From CAIYZT01 sp052387855 (GTDB taxonomy: Bacteria; Pseudomonadota; Alphaproteobacteria; Rhodobacterales; Rhodobacteraceae), in assembly GCA_052387855.1 (NCBI GenBank), contig JBQTIT010000040.1, positions 1-8,892 of the forward strand: a stretch of 8,892 nucleotides of DNA, written 5' to 3'. Each line of letters begins with the position of its first letter. The stretch's first letter is position 1. Shown piece after piece: positions 6,241 through 8,892 of this stretch. The notes under the pieces are model-generated. The model was not told the origin of the DNA. It was given only the letters and a program-made list of their open reading frames with translations, and did no database searches. The translations under genes and the position numbers were made by a program.

Positions 6241-8199
6241 ATGAGCAGCTTCATGAACATCCCCTCTCTGAAAGCCCTTGGGCTAACCCTTGGGCTGGCC
6301 TTCTCGCCCATGCCTTCGCTTGCGGACCAGACCCAGGCCCTGCGCATGGCGTTGGAGGCCTCGGGGCGGGGCGACTGGCCGGCGGCGCTGGCGGCCGCCC
6401 GGGACGCGGCGCCCGAGGGGGCGGACGTGATCCTGTGGCAATGGCTGCGCGAGGCCGAGGGCCGCTTGGGCGACTACGAATCCTTTCTGGCGCGCCGGCC
6501 CGACTGGCCGGGCCTGCCGCTCTTGAAGGAAAAAGGCGAGGTCGCGGTGGCACGCTCGACCGATGCCGCGCGCGTCATCGCGTACTTCGGGCCGGACAAG
6601 CCACGCACCGGCGCCGGCGCGCTGGCGCTGGTGCGGGCCCTGCGCGAAACCGGCCGCGCCGCCGAGGCCGAGGACGAGGCCCTGCGCGCCTGGTCGGAGC
6701 TGGAATTCACCGCCGGGGACGAGGACGGGCTGCTGGCGCTGTACGGCCCGGCGCTGGAGGTGGTGCACGAATTGCGCCTTGACCGGCTGCTCTGGGACGG
6801 CGGGCGAAGGGCCGAGGCCGAGCGGATGCTGCCCCGCGTCTCGGCCGGCTGGCAGGCGCTGGCGGCGGCGCGGATGGCGCTGCGCGCCGATCGGGACGGG
6901 GTGATGGCCCTGATCGCGGCGGTGCCGGCGGGGCTGAAGGACGATGCCGGTCTGGCCCATGAGCGGTTCCTCTACCGCATGCGGGCCGAGGACTATCCGG
7001 CGGCGGCAGAGCTGATCCTGGAACGGTCGGCCAGCGCCGCCAGCCTTGGCGACCCCGGCGCCTGGGCCGAGCGGCGGGTCACCCTGACCCGCTGGCTGAT
7101 GCGCGAGGGCAAGGCCGAGACGGCCTATCGCGTCGCCTCGGTCCATTGGCTGACCGGCGCGGGGGACAGCAACGATCTGGAGTTTCTGGCCGGCTATATC
7201 GCCCTGCGCAAGCTGGGCGACCCGGGCCGGGCGCTGGGGCATTTCGAGCGGCTGAAGGCGGCCGTCTCCACCCCGATCAGCCTTTCGCGCGCGGACTACT
7301 GGACCGGCCGCGCGCAAGAGGCGCTGGGCGACGGCGCGGCGGCGCGGGCGGCCTATGGCGCGGCGGCGCGGCACCAGACGGCCTATTACGGGCTCTTGGC
7401 GGCCGAAAGGCTGGGGATGGAGATCGACCCCGCGCTGCTGACCGACAGCCCGCCCGACGGCGACTGGCAGTCCGCGCCCTGGGCCGGCTCCTCGGTGCTG
7501 GCGGCGGCGCGGCAGGTGCTGGCGGCCGGCGATCGCGCGCTGGCCAAGCGGTTCTTTCTGCACCTGGGCGAGACGCTGGAGGACCGGCAGCTTGCGCTCT
7601 TGGCCGAGGCCGCCCTTGATCTGGACGAGCCGCATATCGCGGTCCTGATCGGCAAGGCGGCGGCCGAGCGCGGCGTGATCCTGCCGCGTCCCTATTTCCC
7701 GATGCCGGACCTTGTGCCTGCCGAGTTGCCGATCAGCCGGGCGCTGGCGCTGTCGATCTCGCGCCGCGAGTCCGAGTTTGACACCGGCGCCCGCTCGTCC
7801 GCCGGGGCGCTGGGGCTGATGCAACTGATGCCCGCCACTGCCGAGGCGACGGCCAGGGTGCTGGGGCTGCCCTTCAGCGAGGACCGGCTGACCGCCGATC
7901 CGGGCTACAACGTCACGCTCGGCGCGGCGTTCCTGCGCAAGCTGGTGGACGAATTCGGCCCCTCGATCCCGCTGATCGCCGCAGGCTACAACGCCGGTCC
8001 GCGCCGGCCGCGCGAATGGCTGGCCGCCTTTGGCGACATCCGCGCCGGGGCGGACCCGGTGGACTGGGTGGAAAGCATCCCCTTTGCCGAGACCCGCACC
8101 TATGTGATGCGCGTGGTCGAGGGGGTGGTGATCTACCGCGCCAGGCTCAAGGGCCGCACCGTGCCGGTGCGCATCACGCCAGAGTTGACGGGCGGATAG
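6241..8199 (+). CDS. slt: Soluble lytic murein transglycosylase (Slt70-like)
   Basis: This periplasmic enzyme cleaves the MurNAc-GlcNAc bond of peptidoglycan, forming 1,6-anhydro-MurNAc ends. It has 652 residues from the first ATG. A signal peptide is visible (short N-terminus, hydrophobic ALGLTLGLAF, small residues before about ADQ at 28-30), followed by a long alpha-helical superhelix region (about 30-480) with the family motif SRADYWTGRAQEALGD (349-364). The C-terminal SLT domain has catalytic E510 in SRRESEF, GALGLMQLMPATA (522-534), NVTLGAAFL and AAGYNAGP (580-587), then ETRTYVMRV. The start is uncertain. The ATG at 6241 has AAGG only 1 nt upstream, while the in-frame ATG at 6253 (MNIPSLKALG) gives a more typical signal peptide with AAGG 13 nt upstream. 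The gene is divergent from dapA and is followed by the repeat array. Confidence 0.94.
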   Translation: MSSFMNIPSLKALGLTLGLAFSPMPSLADQTQALRMALEASGRGDWPAALAAARDAAPEGADVILWQWLREAEGRLGDYESFLARRPDWPGLPLLKEKGEVAVARSTDAARVIAYFGPDKPRTGAGALALVRALRETGRAAEAEDEALRAWSELEFTAGDEDGLLALYGPALEVVHELRLDRLLWDGGRRAEAERMLPRVSAGWQALAAARMALRADRDGVMALIAAVPAGLKDDAGLAHERFLYRMRAEDYPAAAELILERSASAASLGDPGAWAERRVTLTRWLMREGKAETAYRVASVHWLTGAGDSNDLEFLAGYIALRKLGDPGRALGHFERLKAAVSTPISLSRADYWTGRAQEALGDGAAARAAYGAAARHQTAYYGLLAAERLGMEIDPALLTDSPPDGDWQSAPWAGSSVLAAARQVLAAGDRALAKRFFLHLGETLEDRQLALLAEAALDLDEPHIAVLIGKAAAERGVILPRPYFPMPDLVPAELPISRALALSISRRESEFDTGARSSAGALGLMQLMPATAEATARVLGLPFSEDRLTADPGYNVTLGAAFLRKLVDEFGPSIPLIAAGYNAGPRRPREWLAAFGDIRAGADPVDWVESIPFAETRTYVMRVVEGVVIYRARLKGRTVPVRITPELTGG

Positions 8200-8231
8200 G
8201 CCGGGGCCGGGACGCGGCTGGTCGCCTCACG

Positions 8232-8337
8232 CCGGTTCCCGCCCGAATTGGCCGAGGCCATCGCCGAGGTCATGCGGAGCGGTTGCCGCAATCCGGTCGA
8301 GGGCCCCAGGGCGGGCGCTGGCCTCAGACGTCCAACT
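8232..8337 (+). repeat. Array unit 1, degenerate copy lacking H2
   Basis: GGTTCCCGCCCG (8234-8245) joins the H1 right arm directly to the end of H2, as if the roughly 35-bp H2 hairpin had been cut out. H3 is intact (8249-8272, TGGCC/GGTCA). The GCGG ttg CCGC segment follows, then a shortened H4/H5 region (8299-8323) where only one arm of H5 remains. This is the most decayed copy and lies nearest slt. Confidence 0.7.
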
Positions 8338-8547
8338 GAAACCGGTCACCCGGACACGTTCCCGCACGGGCGGGAAAACGCAGTACGTTTTCCTTTTCGC
8401 CCGCCTTGACCGAGGCCATCGCCGAGGTCATGCGGGACGGTTGCCGCAATCCGCCGAGGGCCCAAAAGGCCCGTCGCCAGCGCCCGACCCCCCCAGGGAG
8501 GGCGCTCCACGCCCTCCGGGTCGGGCGCTGTCCTCTGTCAGCTATGC
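8338..8547 (+). repeat. Array unit 2, full copy with long H5
   Basis: H1 is diverged (8338-8362). H2 is at 8367-8403 with GTACG in place of GTGCG, leaving an 8-bp GGAAAACG/CGTTTTCC stem. H3 (8407-8430) pairs TGACC/GGTCA. H4 is GGGCC (8458-8462) / GGCCC (8468-8472) with a CAAAA loop. H5 has 13-bp perfect outer arms (8478-8490, 8518-8530) and 8-bp perfect inner arms (8497-8504, 8510-8517), with only CCCCAG unpaired on the left side. Confidence 0.85.
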
Positions 8548-8738
8548 GGAACCGGTCTACCTTCACCGTTCCCACACGGGCGGGAAAACGCAGTGCGTTT
8601 TCCTTTTCGCCCGGGGCTGACCGAGGCCATCGCCGAGGTCATACGATGCCGCCCGCCCCATCCCCGCCAAGGGCCCCCAAGGCCCTCGGCCAGCGCCCGC
8701 CCCGCCCCCAGGCGGGCGCCGGCCTTTGTGGTGAAGGC
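8548..8738 (+). repeat. Array unit 3, full copy with short H5
   Basis: H1 is at 8548-8572. H2 is at 8577-8613 with the intact core. H3 (8618-8641) pairs TGACC/GGTCA. H4 is at 8666-8690, 10-bp arms with one mismatch. H5 is shortened (8688-8724), 14-bp arms with one mismatch and a CCGCCCCCA loop, lacking the inner hairpin of unit 2. H4 and H5 share the bases GGC at 8688-8690, so the two stems would compete at their edge. Confidence 0.85.
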
Positions 8739-8892
8739 GGAACCGGTATACCTTGGCCGTTCCCACACGGGCGGGAAAACGCAGTGCGTTTTCCTTTTCC
8801 GCCCGGGCCTGGCCGAGGCCATCGCCGAGGTCATGCGATGCCGCCCGCCCCATCCCCGCCGAGGGCCCCAACGGCCCTCGGCCAGCGCCCGC
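8739..8892 (+). repeat. Array unit 4, cut by the window end
   Basis: H1 (8739-8763) has a changed middle. H2 is at 8768-8805 with one extra C, which extends the outer arm to CGGGCGG/CCGCCCG. H3 (8810-8833) has TGGCC/GGTCA, a change that would leave a G-U pair in RNA. H4 (8858-8882) has perfect 10-bp arms GCCGAGGGCC/GGCCCTCGGC with a CCAAC loop. H5 begins at 8883 and is truncated, so the array probably continues. Confidence 0.85.

Larger units (their letters stand above)
8232..8892 (+). repeat. Tandem array of multi-stem-loop intergenic repeats
   Basis: The gene-free stretch after slt (8200-8892) is almost wholly made of four consecutive copies of one repeat, spaced 210 and 191 bp between the last three H2 cores. 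The fourth runs off the window end. Each full unit has the order H1 (GGAACCGGT..ACCGTTCC), H2 (CGGGCG GGAAAACGC AGT GCGTTTTCC TTTT CGCCCG), H3 (TGACC..GGTCA around GAGGCCATCGCCGA), H4 (GAGGGCC..GGCCCTC) and H5 (GCGCCCG..CGGGCGC). The spacing change of 191 is not a multiple of three, so a conserved reading frame across units is ruled out. Possible roles are a structured RNA, 3' end processing or termination for slt, a protein-binding platform, or a non-autonomous mobile repeat. None is shown. Positions 8200-8231 between the slt stop and the array show nothing. Confidence 0.9.

Noticed and set aside
6283..7824. Long minus-strand open frame of 513 codons opposite slt, and similar plus-strand frames at 1149-2528 and 4508-6091
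   Set aside because: These are antisense shadows caused by high GC. Their products are low-complexity, rich in R, G, Q and H, and match no family, while the opposite strands encode recognisable enzymes or transporters.
8324..8871. Minus-strand open frames over the repeats giving similar peptides (for example MTSAMASARPGRK), also at 63-302
   Set aside because: The shared peptide comes from the DNA repeat itself. Unit lengths differ by non-multiples of three, so frames shift between copies. There is no ribosome site, and variation follows stem pairing rather than codons.
8232..8892. CRISPR array
   Set aside because: Units are about 200 bp with variable length, contain several different inverted repeats, and have no short uniform repeats with unique spacers. 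No cas genes are present.
8232..8892. Insertion sequence or transposon end
   Set aside because: No transposase, no clear terminal inverted repeats or target duplication. A non-autonomous mobile origin remains possible but is not supported by the sequence alone.

Overview
The window comes from a very GC-rich alphaproteobacterium, most likely Rhodobacteraceae/Paracoccaceae (Paracoccus or Rhodobacter type). The evidence is the codon usage, an aromatic aminotransferase closely resembling the known Paracoccus denitrificans enzyme, and the alphaproteobacterial neighbourhood of a lytic transglycosylase, dapA and smpB. The family placement is inference from remembered protein families; no search was run.

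Layout. Positions 1-325 hold part of a structured repeat family. Positions 326-3799 are a minus-strand run, in transcription order smpB, sseA (3-mercaptopyruvate sulfurtransferase), tyrB-type aminotransferase and an EamA/DMT transporter. The last three are spaced 7 and 1 nt apart. A small channel-like membrane protein gene (3863-4315, plus) diverges from smpB and converges on a second EamA/DMT transporter gene (4322-5200, minus). The two convergent stop codons lie inside one perfect 18-bp palindrome. dapA (5204-6076, minus) sits 3 nt upstream of the second transporter gene. dapA diverges, across a promoter region of about 165 bp, from a soluble lytic murein transglycosylase gene (6241-8199, plus). 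Positions 8200-8892 carry no gene but a tandem array of repeats of about 190-210 bp, the same family as at 1-325 and in the same orientation.

Function. Most genes are housekeeping: ribosome rescue (SmpB), lysine/diaminopimelate synthesis (DapA) and peptidoglycan turnover (Slt). DapA supplies the diaminopimelate used in the wall that Slt remodels. The sseA-aminotransferase-EamA cluster could form a cysteine branch: transamination of cysteine to 3-mercaptopyruvate, sulfur transfer, and export. That is inference.

The most unusual content is the repeat family. Each full unit has five successive inverted repeats (called H1-H5 here), including a conserved near-palindrome built on GGAAAACGC / GCGTTTTCC. 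Copies vary in length and carry changes that keep stems paired. The repeats bracket the block of core genes as direct repeats.
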